From Bacteroidales bacterium UBA5197 (GTDB taxonomy: Bacteria > Bacteroidota > Bacteroidia > Bacteroidales > Lentimicrobiaceae): a stretch of 62,327 nucleotides of DNA. Positions 40,585 through 49,868 of this stretch are shown in pieces (within the stretch, counting starts at the first letter, position 1; each line of letters opens with the position of its first letter). A program made the position numbers and the translations under genes. The notes beneath the pieces were generated by a model that saw only the letters and a list, made by a program, of their open reading frames with translations, searched no databases and had not been told where the DNA came from. The DNA is taken from positions 1-62,327 of the forward strand of contig DHVX01000007.1 of the NCBI GenBank assembly GCA_002412885.1, read 5' to 3'.

Positions 40585-43209
40585 ATGGAAATTCCCGCAA
40601 AATACGACCCTTCAGGAATTGAAGATAAATGGTATCAACACTGGCTCATCAATAATTACTTCCGATCGACCCCCGATGAACGGGAACCTTTCACCATAGT
40701 GATTCCTCCCCCTAATGTAACAGGAGTCTTGCATATGGGCCATATGCTCAACAATACCATTCAGGATGTTTTGGTGCGTCGTGCGCGTATGCAGGGGAAA
40801 AATGCCTGCTGGCTGCCGGGTACCGACCACGCTTCCATTGCAACGGAAGCCAAGGTGGTTGCCAAACTCAGAGCCGATGGCATTGAAAAAGCTTCGCTTA
40901 CCCGCGATGAGTTTCTAGCCCATGCCTGGGAATGGAAAGAAAAACATGGCGGAATTATCCTGGAGCAGCTTAAAAAACTAGGTGCTTCCTGCGATTGGGA
41001 ACGCACAAAGTTTACCATGGATGAATCCATGTATGAATCGGTTATTAATGTTTTTGTTGATCTTTACAACAAAGGCCTGATTTACCGTGGCGTTCGCATG
41101 GTCAACTGGGACCCGAAAGCCCTGACCGCGCTGAGCGATGAGGAAGTAATCTATAAAGAAGTAAAATCAAAGCTTTATTACATCCGCTATAAGGTTGAAG
41201 GTTCGGATGATGAATGGGTAACCATTGCTACAACCCGTCCTGAAACCATTCTGGGTGATACTGCCGTTTGTTATCATCCCGAAGATGAGCGGTTTAAACA
41301 TCTGAAAGGGAAACGTGTGCTTGTTCCGCTGCTCAAGCGGTCAATTCCTATGATAGCAGATGAGTATGTTGACAGGGAATTTGGTACAGGCTGCCTGAAG
41401 ATCACTCCGGCACACGACATCAATGACAACACCATCGGAATCAAACATAACCTTGAATCTATTGATATTTTCAACGATAACGGCACACTCAGCGAAAAAG
41501 CTCAGCTTTATGTTGGGTTAGACAGGTTTGTGGTTCGTGAAAAGATTGTTGAGGATCTGACCAATCACGGACATATGCTCAAGATTGAAGATTATGTCAA
41601 TAATGTTGGATTTTCAGAACGCACCGATGAAGTAATTGAACCCAAGCTTTCCGTTCAGTGGTTCCTGAAAATGGAAGAAATGGCTAAGCCGGCGCTTGAG
41701 GTGGTGATGAACGATACCGTGAAGTTCCATCCTGAAAAGTTTAAAAATACCTATCGCCATTGGATGGAAAATGTGCGCGATTGGTGCATAAGCCGTCAGT
41801 TATGGTGGGGGCAGAGAATCCCTGCTTATTATCTGCCGACAGGCGAAGTTGTGGTTGCTGCGACTAAGGAAGAAGCGCTGGAAAAGGCCCGAAACATCAG
41901 CGGAAATGCAAATCTCAATGCGGCAGATTTGCGTCAGGACGAAGATGTGCTTGATACCTGGTTTTCATCATGGCTTTGGCCGATTTCGGTTTTCGACGGC
42001 ATCCGTAATCCCGGAAACCCCGACATTAAATACTATTATCCGACAAACGATCTGGTTACAGCTCCTGAAATTCTTTTCTTCTGGGTGGCTCGTATGATCA
42101 TGGCCGGACTTGAGTACCAGAAGGAAGTTCCATTTAAAAATGTGTACCTTACCGGGATTGTTCGCGATAAGCTTGGCAGGAAGATGTCGAAATCGCTGGG
42201 AAACTCTCCCGATCCGCTTGCCCTGATTGAAAAGTTTGGTGCAGATGGTGTCAGGGTTGGAATGTTGCTCACATCTCCGGCTGGTAATGATTTGCCTTTC
42301 GACGAAAGTTTGTGTGAGCAGGGACGAAATTTCAGCAATAAAATCTGGAATGCACTTCGTCTGGTAAAAGGCTGGACCGTTGACGAAACCCTTCCTCAAC
42401 CTGTTTATGCCTCAACAGCCGCACAATGGTTTGATTCCAGATTTAACAACGCACTGGCCCAGATTGAAGAAAACTTCGATAAATACAGGCTTTCGGAAGC
42501 GCTGATGGCTGCTTACAAACTTGTGTGGGATGATTTCTGTTCATGGTATCTCGAAATGGTGAAACCCGCCTATCAGCAACCCATCGACAGGCTTACACTG
42601 GATACAACCATAGGTTTCTTTGGCAAACTTATGCAGGTGCTTCATCCGTTTATGCCATTTATCACCGAAGAAATATGGCATATGATTGCCGATCGTAAAT
42701 CGGACGATACCATTATGCTAAGTGCTATGCCTGTTCCTGCTGAGTCTGATGCTGATGTAATTGCAGCTTTCGAGCATGCCAGCGCGGCCGTAATTGGAAT
42801 CAGGAATGTCCGCAAGGATAAAAATCTGCCGTTTAAAGATCAGGTTGAACTTATGGTCAGAGGTGAAAACCCCGGCCGGCAGTTTGATGATGTTGTGGCC
42901 AAGCTGGGCAATATTTCCGCAATTTCTTATATTGAAGAGAAGCCTGCAGCAGCTGCCGGGTTTATGGTGAAGTCAACCGAGTATTATATTCCGCTTGGAG
43001 ATACCATCGATCTGGAAGCTGAACGCGAAAAACTACAAATCGAACTGAAGTATATGCAGGGATTTCTCGATTCAGTTGAGAAGAAACTAAGCAATGAGCG
43101 GTTTGTCAGCAATGCAAAACCCGAGGTTGTTGAAAATGAGCGTCAGAAACAGGCCGATGCAATCTCGAAAATTGAACTTTTAAAAGCAAGTATCGAGGGG
43201 ATTTCTTAG
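40585..43209 (+). CDS. valS: Valyl-tRNA synthetase
   Basis: An 874-residue class I aminoacyl-tRNA synthetase. The ATP-binding HIGH motif appears as HMGH (from His50) and KMSKS at about 533. The editing domain is in between (TIATTRPETILGDTAV), with the anticodon-binding domain after it and a C-terminal coiled coil (EREKLQIELKYMQGFLDSVEKKL). It charges tRNA-Val and removes mischarged threonine. Length and motifs are normal. It is monocistronic. Confidence 0.98.
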   Translation: MEIPAKYDPSGIEDKWYQHWLINNYFRSTPDEREPFTIVIPPPNVTGVLHMGHMLNNTIQDVLVRRARMQGKNACWLPGTDHASIATEAKVVAKLRADGIEKASLTRDEFLAHAWEWKEKHGGIILEQLKKLGASCDWERTKFTMDESMYESVINVFVDLYNKGLIYRGVRMVNWDPKALTALSDEEVIYKEVKSKLYYIRYKVEGSDDEWVTIATTRPETILGDTAVCYHPEDERFKHLKGKRVLVPLLKRSIPMIADEYVDREFGTGCLKITPAHDINDNTIGIKHNLESIDIFNDNGTLSEKAQLYVGLDRFVVREKIVEDLTNHGHMLKIEDYVNNVGFSERTDEVIEPKLSVQWFLKMEEMAKPALEVVMNDTVKFHPEKFKNTYRHWMENVRDWCISRQLWWGQRIPAYYLPTGEVVVAATKEEALEKARNISGNANLNAADLRQDEDVLDTWFSSWLWPISVFDGIRNPGNPDIKYYYPTNDLVTAPEILFFWVARMIMAGLEYQKEVPFKNVYLTGIVRDKLGRKMSKSLGNSPDPLALIEKFGADGVRVGMLLTSPAGNDLPFDESLCEQGRNFSNKIWNALRLVKGWTVDETLPQPVYASTAAQWFDSRFNNALAQIEENFDKYRLSEALMAAYKLVWDDFCSWYLEMVKPAYQQPIDRLTLDTTIGFFGKLMQVLHPFMPFITEEIWHMIADRKSDDTIMLSAMPVPAESDADVIAAFEHASAAVIGIRNVRKDKNLPFKDQVELMVRGENPGRQFDDVVAKLGNISAISYIEEKPAAAAGFMVKSTEYYIPLGDTIDLEAEREKLQIELKYMQGFLDSVEKKLSNERFVSNAKPEVVENERQKQADAISKIELLKASIEGIS

Positions 43210-43320
43210 GTTTTATTTGTCTCTGCCGTGTTTTTTTCTGAACTTTTTGGTGGTTAATTCAATGTTTTTTGGCTAAAAAGCAAAAAATTGTACCGATTTG
43301 CAGATTTTTTTTAATGTTGC

Positions 43321-43352
43321 TTGCATATGGAAGCATAATTAATTTATATTTG
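43321..43352 (+). promoter_or_regulatory. Promoter of the cold shock gene
   Basis: ttg at 43321-43323 and tatatttg at 43345-43352, 21 bases apart, fit the Bacteroidota TTG/TAnnTTTG promoter. The start codon follows 26 bases later. Confidence 0.75.
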
Positions 43353-43378
43353 CGATTATTTTTAATTTTACCAATATT

Positions 43379-43570
43379 ATGAAAACAGGAAAAGTAAAAT
43401 TCTTCAATGAATCAAAAGGTTACGGATTTATTCTTGACGACGAATCCGGAAAAGAGTACTTTGTTCACGCTACAGGTCTTATCGACCGTGTAAATGAGGG
43501 CGATTCGGTTACTTTTGAGCTCCAGGAAGGAAAAAAAGGCTTAAACGCCGTGAAGGTTAAACTGGCCTAA
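43379..43570 (+). CDS. Cold shock domain protein
   Basis: A 63-residue single-domain nucleic-acid chaperone. It has RNP1 KGYGFI and RNP2 YFVHA and ends with the usual GLNAVKVKLA. It binds single-stranded RNA and DNA and melts structure at low temperature. It is monocistronic with its own promoter and terminator. Confidence 0.95.
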   Translation: MKTGKVKFFNESKGYGFILDDESGKEYFVHATGLIDRVNEGDSVTFELQEGKKGLNAVKVKLA

Positions 43571-43598
43571 CTATATAAAGTTTGTGCTTTAATCTTAT

Positions 43599-43630
43599 GG
43601 GGCTGTCTCGGAAACGTGACAGCCCCTTTT
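43599..43630 (+). terminator. Terminator of the cold shock gene
   Basis: ggggctgtc (43599-43607) pairs with gacagcccc (43618-43626) around a 10-base loop, followed by tttt. The stem shares the ggctgtct word of the repeat at 16401. Confidence 0.85.
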
Positions 43631-43698
43631 GATTTTGTTAATGACCTGAAATACATCAACTGGCTGATATTTCCCGGCAAAATTTATCCAAATCGCAA

Positions 43699-43715
43699 TT
43701 TAGAATCATTTTAAA
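43699..43715 (+). promoter_or_regulatory. Possible Fur-like operator before the heme operon
   Basis: tttagaat-c-attttaaa is an imperfect palindrome (7 of 8 positions pair) at 43699-43715, 74-90 bases before the first gene of a heme uptake operon. Iron-repressed operons often carry palindromes of this AT-rich type. The exact regulator is inference. Confidence 0.4.
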
Positions 43716-43788
43716 GAAAACTTAATTGTTTAATATTACTTTTGCATATACTACAAATTGGACTCACTCAGGTATCCCTGCTAAAAGA

Positions 43789-44142
43789 ATGAAAAATCAG
43801 AGGTTCATACGAAGAATCGCGAAAATTGCCATCCTGGCAACTGCTTTCCTTGTTTTCTGGATTTACCTTGGGTCTCTTATCAATTTCCACCAACATCATA
43901 TTTTTGGAAGAACACTTATCCCCAATGGCATTCTAAGCAAAAGGGAAGAAACCCTTGTTGTTTCAAATGATTTGCCATCGCTTGATTTCTTTCATGCACC
44001 GGATGTTTGCATTGATGAAATTGAAAATGCACTTAAATTGCAGTTTTCTGAAATATCATTGCCTGATTACTGCCCATTGACAGTTATCGTGATCGGCATC
44101 CCTGCTGACCATGGCCTCCGTGCGCCACCTTTAGTTTCCTGA
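43789..44142 (+). CDS. Small membrane-anchored protein of the heme operon
   Basis: A 117-residue protein. A basic N-terminus (MKNQRFIRRIAK) precedes one hydrophobic helix (IAILATAFLVFWIYLGSLI), and the remaining 80 residues face the periplasm with a histidine-rich start (NFHQHHIFGRT). The conserved-looking end is DHGLRAPPLVS, a motif R-A-P-P near the C-terminus that I have seen in small Bacteroidota proteins upstream of TonB receptors. The histidines could bind heme or iron. The gene lies 79 bases before the HmuY gene and downstream of the operator-like palindrome. No named family applies. An ATG at 43726 lies upstream but has no sensible leader. Confidence 0.6.
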   Translation: MKNQRFIRRIAKIAILATAFLVFWIYLGSLINFHQHHIFGRTLIPNGILSKREETLVVSNDLPSLDFFHAPDVCIDEIENALKLQFSEISLPDYCPLTVIVIGIPADHGLRAPPLVS

Positions 44143-44221
44143 TTTCCCGCCCTCTTTTAAATTTCTGACCAGATATTGATTATATCTGTGTCATATTGCT
44201 TTATTCAAAAAAAACTGTCCG

Positions 44222-45457
44222 ATGAAAACTTTCAACGCACTTACCATATCTCTTATTTTTTTGATTTCATTCTTTTCTGCTGGCACAAAAGCTCAGACTG
44301 TTCACACAGCATCAATGGGCAATCAATACGTAAATGAGGTATTCTTTTCACTTACCAATGGTGAAGTAAAGGTATCTCCACGCAATATCTGGGATATCGC
44401 TTTTTATACCAATGCTTTCAGTGCCGGAATTGTAACAAATGACGGCGCTGGTGTTGTTTTATACACCTACCCGAATGCAGGCATCAGCGGTTGGGATTCA
44501 TTTGATACCACCGGAATGGCAACATGGACCAAAATGCACAACGATGTTTCTGATTTCGAAAACGGAGCTTTTAACCGCAATGCCCTGGGCCATCCTGATT
44601 ACGGCTGGGGAATCTACAGCATGACAACCCACAATGTGGTCGGGGATTCGCTTTACCTGATAAAACCGCTTGATGGTGTTTACCGCAAGCTTCAGATTGT
44701 CAGAAAAATCTCAACAGAGAACAAGTATATCATTCGTTATGCCAATCTCGATGGATCTAACGACCAGACTGATACACTTGAGGTAAATCCATACAACGAC
44801 CGCCAGATGATGGCTTTTTCATTCGCCACAGGCATCGTTGACCGTGAACCTCTGGCAGCAGAATGGGATTTACTGTTTACCCGCTACAACACTTTGGTTC
44901 AGAGTACTTATTATCCGGTAAACGGAGTTCTGACAAAAAAAGGTAATCTGGTAGCTCAGGCACATCCTGTTGCTCCTGATTTTACCGATTGGTCTGGTCT
45001 TGTGTTTGCGCCTGAAGCGGATATTATCGGCCATGACTGGAAAACCATTAACATGACGACCTTTCAGTGGGAAATAACCGATTCATTGGCTTATTTCGTT
45101 CAGAACGCAGCTGGCTCGGTTTATAAAGTTGTTTTTGAAGCTTTTTCGGGCTCAGGCACCGGAACTTCCACTTTTACTGTGCAGACCCTTGCTACAGCTT
45201 CGGCGAAGTTCAACCAGATTCCGGTGGCGAAAATCTATCCGAATCCTGCAACCGAAGTATTTAAACTTGAGCTCACTGATGCTTTGAATGGCGCAGTTGC
45301 CGGACTTTATGATCTGAGCGGAAGATTGGTCAGGCAACAATTGCTCAACAATTCGCTGCTGCACGAATTTCAGATTTCCGGCCTCGAGCCCGGAACCTAT
45401 GTTCTGAAAATCAATGAAAAAGCCAGAACATCGGCGTACAAAATCGTGGTGAGATAA
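44222..45457 (+). CDS. HmuY family heme-binding protein with T9SS sorting domain
   Basis: A 411-residue secreted protein with signal peptide (LTISLIFLISFFSAGTKAQ). The central part is of the HmuY type: NQYVNEVFFSLTNGEV, NIWDIAFYTNAFS and EWDLLFTRYNT. A C-terminal type IX secretion domain follows (IYPNPATEVFKLELTD and GLEPGTYVLKINEKA). HmuY scavenges heme from host or environment proteins and hands it to the HmuR receptor encoded next, whose start overlaps its stop by one base. The T9SS tail puts this HmuY at the cell surface, unlike the lipoprotein HmuY of Porphyromonas. Confidence 0.88.
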   Translation: MKTFNALTISLIFLISFFSAGTKAQTVHTASMGNQYVNEVFFSLTNGEVKVSPRNIWDIAFYTNAFSAGIVTNDGAGVVLYTYPNAGISGWDSFDTTGMATWTKMHNDVSDFENGAFNRNALGHPDYGWGIYSMTTHNVVGDSLYLIKPLDGVYRKLQIVRKISTENKYIIRYANLDGSNDQTDTLEVNPYNDRQMMAFSFATGIVDREPLAAEWDLLFTRYNTLVQSTYYPVNGVLTKKGNLVAQAHPVAPDFTDWSGLVFAPEADIIGHDWKTINMTTFQWEITDSLAYFVQNAAGSVYKVVFEAFSGSGTGTSTFTVQTLATASAKFNQIPVAKIYPNPATEVFKLELTDALNGAVAGLYDLSGRLVRQQLLNNSLLHEFQISGLEPGTYVLKINEKARTSAYKIVVR

Positions 45458-47673
45458 TGAAGATACTTTTCGGATTGGTTTTCATTTGCTTTTGGCTGCC
45501 GAAACTTTTATCCGGTCAGGAAATGCCTGTGCGTGTTGTTGATTCCCGCACAGGCAAACCTGTTGCTTTTGCTCATGTAAAAGCGACGGAAACCGGGTCA
45601 AAAACAGCACGCTACTTTGTGAGTGATTTTGATGGATTTGTGAAGTTTACGATCGTCAGGCCTACCGTTTTCCAGGTTACTTATGTCGGATTTCAGGCAT
45701 TTAACGACACACTTTTTCCCGAAAAAGCATCAGTGATTAATCTGCTGCCCGAAGTTTTCTCGCTTGATGAAATTGTAGTTACCGCACAGTATAACCCGGG
45801 AAGCGCCGATCGTTCACTTTATCGGGTGAATGTGATCAACCAGCTTCAGTTAAGGCGCAGTGCAGCACCCGATCTTACCGGTTTGCTCCGCAATCAGATG
45901 AACATCCGCTTTTCGCAGGATGCTTCTTTGGGCACAGGAATGAGTCTTCAGGGACTTTCCGGCGAGCATGTAAAAATACTTGTTGATGGTGTTCCGGTTA
46001 TAGGCAGGCTTAATGGAAGTATCGACCTGAGTCAGATAAATCTCTCGAATGCCAGACAGGTAGAGGTAATCGAAGGGCCTATGTCGGTAATTTACGGCAG
46101 CAATGCACTGGCAGGGGTGGTGAATATAATCTCAAATGAGATTCCCGGAAATTCACTCACCGCCAATGCAGGCACTTATCTGGAATCAGTGGGAATCATC
46201 AATTTTGATGGTGGATTCAGTGTAAGGAAAGGAAAAAATGCTTTTGGTCTTCAGGCCGGGCGAAACTTTTTCAGTGGTTATTCTCCCGAAGATGATGGTC
46301 GCGCCAAACTCTGGAAACCGCGCCGGCAAGTGAATGCCGATGCCAATCACAGCCTTTCACTATCAAAAATTCAGGTAAAAACCAGCTTTAGTTATTTTGA
46401 TGAATTGTTGCTTATCAGAGGTAACTTATTGCCGCCTTATTTCGAGCGTGCTTTTGATAATCATTTCGGCACCAGCAGAATGACCGCAAAATCGGATATT
46501 TCAACCAAAGGTGCAAATCCATTTACAGCCAGTAATTCACTTTCGTTTTACCGCCGCGTTCGTACACTCTATTACAACGATCTCACGATCCCGGAAAAGA
46601 CGCCAACTGAATACGATACCACTGGATTCGGGTCATTTCTATCCCGGGGAATGTATTCCTTCCGCAATGAATCGGGAAAGTTTGGTTCACAATTCGGCTA
46701 TGATGTTAATTCAGAATGGGCAACCGGTGACCGCATAGGAAATCAGAGCCGGGACATTACTGATATCGCTGGTTTTGCTACTTTTCAATATCAGCCAATG
46801 GAATGGCTTTCACTGCAACCCGGTTTCAGGTATGCTTACAACAGCCGTTTTAATTCTCCGTTGATCTATGCCATGCATGCCAAAGCAGGTCCACACAAAG
46901 GCGTGATGTTCAGGGCATCGTATTCCAGCGGATTCAGGGCGCCATCGCTAAAAGAGCTTTACCTTTATTTTGTTGATGTGAATCACGATATTACAGGAAA
47001 TCCTGACCTGAAACCTGAAAATTCGAACAATGTGCAGCTTCAGGTTGCGCATCGCATTGAAAAGATAACCTATGCCACCGAAACTGAAGTCCGTTTCTTC
47101 ATGAACAATATAGAAAATCAGATTACACTGGCCGAAACCGGCGATGGATCATATACTTATTTTAATCTTGACCAATCGCGAACCATGGGTTATTCAATGG
47201 GAATCCGTTCATCACTCTATCCGCTCTTCGACCTCAGGCTTGGTTGGGGAAGTACAGGAATTGCAAACCGCATTGAAGGGAACGATGGCATGAAGCTTTT
47301 CTGGTCACCTGAAGTTACTTCAGAAGTTACCTGTCGTATGGATGAGATCGATCTTCATATCACTGCCATCTATAAATACACCGGAAAAACAACCAGAATT
47401 AGGTTGCTTTCTGATGGTAATCTGGCCGAAGGTTATATGGATTCTTATCACAATCTGGATCTTACGGTACTTAAAACTTTTATGAATAAGAGACTGGCGG
47501 CAAATGTTGGCGTCCGCAATTTATTTGATGTTACCAATATTACATCAACTGCAGGTTCCGGCGGCGTGCATTCAGGCGAAGGTGGTAATGCACCGGTTGC
47601 CTGGGGGAGAACATTCTTTGTGAAGTTGTCATTTAACATTTCAAAAAATGAAACTGAGAATAAGGTTAAGTAG
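45457..47673 (+). CDS. TonB-dependent heme receptor (HmuR-like)
   Basis: A 738-residue outer-membrane receptor. After a signal peptide comes a carboxypeptidase-like domain (MPVRVVDSRTGKPVAFAHVKA), then the plug (SLGTGMSLQGLSGEHVKILVDGVPVIGRLNG and the TonB-binding part near 110) and the 22-strand barrel. The heme-receptor signature FRAP (493-496) and NPDL (515-518) flank a histidine (His510) expected to bind heme. It imports heme powered by TonB. It is located between two HmuY-type genes and overlaps the downstream one by 26 bases. Confidence 0.93.
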   Translation: MKILFGLVFICFWLPKLLSGQEMPVRVVDSRTGKPVAFAHVKATETGSKTARYFVSDFDGFVKFTIVRPTVFQVTYVGFQAFNDTLFPEKASVINLLPEVFSLDEIVVTAQYNPGSADRSLYRVNVINQLQLRRSAAPDLTGLLRNQMNIRFSQDASLGTGMSLQGLSGEHVKILVDGVPVIGRLNGSIDLSQINLSNARQVEVIEGPMSVIYGSNALAGVVNIISNEIPGNSLTANAGTYLESVGIINFDGGFSVRKGKNAFGLQAGRNFFSGYSPEDDGRAKLWKPRRQVNADANHSLSLSKIQVKTSFSYFDELLLIRGNLLPPYFERAFDNHFGTSRMTAKSDISTKGANPFTASNSLSFYRRVRTLYYNDLTIPEKTPTEYDTTGFGSFLSRGMYSFRNESGKFGSQFGYDVNSEWATGDRIGNQSRDITDIAGFATFQYQPMEWLSLQPGFRYAYNSRFNSPLIYAMHAKAGPHKGVMFRASYSSGFRAPSLKELYLYFVDVNHDITGNPDLKPENSNNVQLQVAHRIEKITYATETEVRFFMNNIENQITLAETGDGSYTYFNLDQSRTMGYSMGIRSSLYPLFDLRLGWGSTGIANRIEGNDGMKLFWSPEVTSEVTCRMDEIDLHITAIYKYTGKTTRIRLLSDGNLAEGYMDSYHNLDLTVLKTFMNKRLAANVGVRNLFDVTNITSTAGSGGVHSGEGGNAPVAWGRTFFVKLSFNISKNETENKVK

Positions 47674-48673
47674 TTTCCTGATGGCGACTCTGGTTGTCTT
47701 TTCATCCTGCTTTAAGGAGGATGAGATTGTGGTGCCTCAGAAACCGGGTGATGTTGAAACTGTGGTGGTTGAAATGTTGCCTGATTATTCTTTACAATCC
47801 TACTTTAGCCTCACCGATGGTGAAATTGTATCAACCAACGATCGCACTGACTGGGATATTGCATTAAGTTGTCTGCCAGGTGATTACACCTTGTGGCTCA
47901 ATACGTCCACTTTCATGTATGCTGCCCGCACCGGTGTTTTTGATTTCAGCCAGCCAATCAGTCCCGCTGGGATGGAATTGAAATTCGATGAGTCGAATGG
48001 TGATATTCATGGGAATGCGATTGGCAAATGGTGGATTTCTGATCTGCAGGGGTTGAGAGAATCCGGCGAGGTTTTGTTGATTGACAGAGGAATAGATTCT
48101 GAAGGTTTTTCGAAAGGATACCTGAAAATTCAACCCATCATCGATCCTGTCAGCTTTGAAGTCAGCATTCGTATTGCAAACCCCGATGGAACTCAGGAGC
48201 GCACCTTTGCTATGCCCCGCGATCCTTCGCGCCGGAATGTTACCCTTTCCTTTGAAGGTGGGTTCAATGATCCGCAAATTGAACCACCGGCCAATAACTG
48301 GGATTTACATTTTACTACCTACACAACACTGCTGTTTACCAATACCGGCGAACCTTATCCCTATTTGGTAAATGGTGTATTGCTGAATGATACCCTTGTG
48401 ATGGCAGTGCTTGATTCTATTACTCCTTTTGCAGAAATTGACAGGCTTAAAGCTGACAGTTATACTTTCTCATATCAGCGCGATCTGATCGGATACGATT
48501 GGAAGAAAATCAATGGTGATGTAACCTCAGGAAACATTACCTACACAGCCCGTTCAGAATGGACTTACGTTATTCGTGATCGCAATGGCCTGTATTATAA
48601 ACTCAGGTTTATCGATTTCTATAATAATCTTGGTAAAAAAGGTTACCCGACCATTGAATTTCAACGGTTATAA
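47648..48673 (+). CDS. Second HmuY family protein, a lipoprotein
   Basis: A 341-residue lipoprotein (signal peptide ending FSSC, Cys at about 21). Its fold segments match HmuY: YSLQSYFSLTDGEIVSTNDRTDWDIAL, NNWDLHFTTYTTLL and YTFSYQRDLIGYDWKKI. Without a T9SS tail it would stay anchored, so the operon encodes both a surface and a membrane-bound heme binder. It starts 26 bases before the stop of the receptor gene and is the last gene before a terminator at 48701. Confidence 0.88.
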   Translation: MKLRIRLSSFLMATLVVFSSCFKEDEIVVPQKPGDVETVVVEMLPDYSLQSYFSLTDGEIVSTNDRTDWDIALSCLPGDYTLWLNTSTFMYAARTGVFDFSQPISPAGMELKFDESNGDIHGNAIGKWWISDLQGLRESGEVLLIDRGIDSEGFSKGYLKIQPIIDPVSFEVSIRIANPDGTQERTFAMPRDPSRRNVTLSFEGGFNDPQIEPPANNWDLHFTTYTTLLFTNTGEPYPYLVNGVLLNDTLVMAVLDSITPFAEIDRLKADSYTFSYQRDLIGYDWKKINGDVTSGNITYTARSEWTYVIRDRNGLYYKLRFIDFYNNLGKKGYPTIEFQRL

Positions 48674-48700
48674 ATAATGCGATTTGTTTGTATGTGTGTG

Positions 48701-48732
48701 AAAAACCCGGCAGTGATTGGCCGGGTTTTTTA
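48701..48732 (+). terminator. Terminator of the heme operon
   Basis: aaaaacccggc (48701-48711) pairs with gccgggttttt (48719-48729) around seven bases, followed by further T. It is 28 bases after the last stop. Confidence 0.92.
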
Positions 48733-48748
48733 ATGCCTATATCGTCAA

Positions 48749-48863
48749 AAACACTTCGACTCAGCTCAGTGTGACATTCGTATTGGAGTAACGTTGTTAA
48801 ATTTTAATAAATTCATTATCAATTAAATACGAAGTCATCCTGAGCGGAGTCGAAGGATAAAAA
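48749..48863. repeat. Imperfect inverted repeat of cttcgactcagctcag words
   Basis: The left arm (48753-48784, cttcgactcagctcagtgtg, acattcgtatt) and the right arm (48828-48861, aatacgaagtcatcctgagc, ggagtcgaagg) are inverse at about 27 of 32 positions, with a 45-base AT-rich centre. The right arm is the same sequence as the outer part of 10771-10821. It lies between convergent operons. Confidence 0.8.
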
Positions 48864-48918
48864 GACTCATACTTTTCTCAGGACAACTAAAATTTCCGAT
48901 ATTTAAAATAATTTTCTT

Positions 48919-49812
48919 TCAGATCAGAAAACCCAATATCAAAGCCTCTTTTTTCTTTCCCTCTGCAAGCTTTTGTCTCACCAGATTATGCAGCTTTTCC
49001 ATTTTAGCCTCTCTGGTCATAATTTCATTATCCAGAATTGATCGGATGTCATCATTCAGCCTTGCTTCATTCAACTCTGTTTCTGAAGGAATTTGTTCAA
49101 CCGAACCCAGTCTTCCGAGTTCGTTTCCGGTTAGCAAAGGGCTGTTTTTAAGATTAAAGGGAAGTGAATCAATTCCAATAGCTGGTTTGCTGAGCGGCTT
49201 TTCTACTTCGAACAAGGCATTGCCGTGCGCCCTTACATAATAATCACCGCCCATACGTCCAACCAGATCCATTTTTCGTGTATCTATCATTCCTTCCGAA
49301 GTGAGCATATTCTCATTCACATGAACCATCAGCACTTCACAAATAACCAGATTGGCAGCTCCTCCGCCAGTTCCGGTTTCAATTACCTGCCTTACTTTAC
49401 ACTCCCACTGCACAGGCGATTCCATTACCCTGAAAGGCTTTACTTTTTCAGAAGCAAGTGGTGTAAATCCCGATTTCTCAAATTCATTCACCCCTTTCGG
49501 GAATTCTGTGCTGGCCAGACTAACCTGCTCAACCATGCTGTAGGTTACTGCATTGATCACAACTTCAGGAACCTGTTTGATGTTGTCGAATGTGTCTTTG
49601 GTTGTGTTATCGCGTCCCCGTCGTGATGGACTGAATATTATTGTGCTTGGGTTTACCCCGAAAGCATTGAAAAAGCTGAAAGGGGAGAGGTTTGGTCTTC
49701 CTTCTGCATCAATGGTGCTGGCAAATGCGATTGGCCGTGGAGCAATGGCTCCGAGCATCAGTTTATGAAGTTCAGAGTGAGGAATATTGGCTGGATTCAG
49801 GGTTTTGTACAT
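48919..49812 (-). CDS. Flavin reductase family (FMN-binding) protein
   Basis: A 297-residue protein with the FMN-binding split barrel. It starts MYKTLNPANIPHSELHKLMLGAIAPRPIAFAST and has the FMN contacts FSPSRRGRDNTTKDT and SLASTEFPKG. It ends with a C-terminal helical extension that is typical of the form linked to aromatic degradation. It is the last gene of the tyrosine degradation cluster, 57 bases after the fumarylacetoacetase gene. It may reduce flavin for an oxygenase or act on a quinone; its exact step in the pathway is not known. The start at 49812 gives the family's N-terminus. Confidence 0.8.
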   Translation of the reverse strand: MYKTLNPANIPHSELHKLMLGAIAPRPIAFASTIDAEGRPNLSPFSFFNAFGVNPSTIIFSPSRRGRDNTTKDTFDNIKQVPEVVINAVTYSMVEQVSLASTEFPKGVNEFEKSGFTPLASEKVKPFRVMESPVQWECKVRQVIETGTGGGAANLVICEVLMVHVNENMLTSEGMIDTRKMDLVGRMGGDYYVRAHGNALFEVEKPLSKPAIGIDSLPFNLKNSPLLTGNELGRLGSVEQIPSETELNEARLNDDIRSILDNEIMTREAKMEKLHNLVRQKLAEGKKKEALILGFLI

Positions 49813-49868
49813 AGGAAGTAGTATGATAATGTTCAAGGTTAGCAGAATAGCCGCTCTTTTTCCGATTA

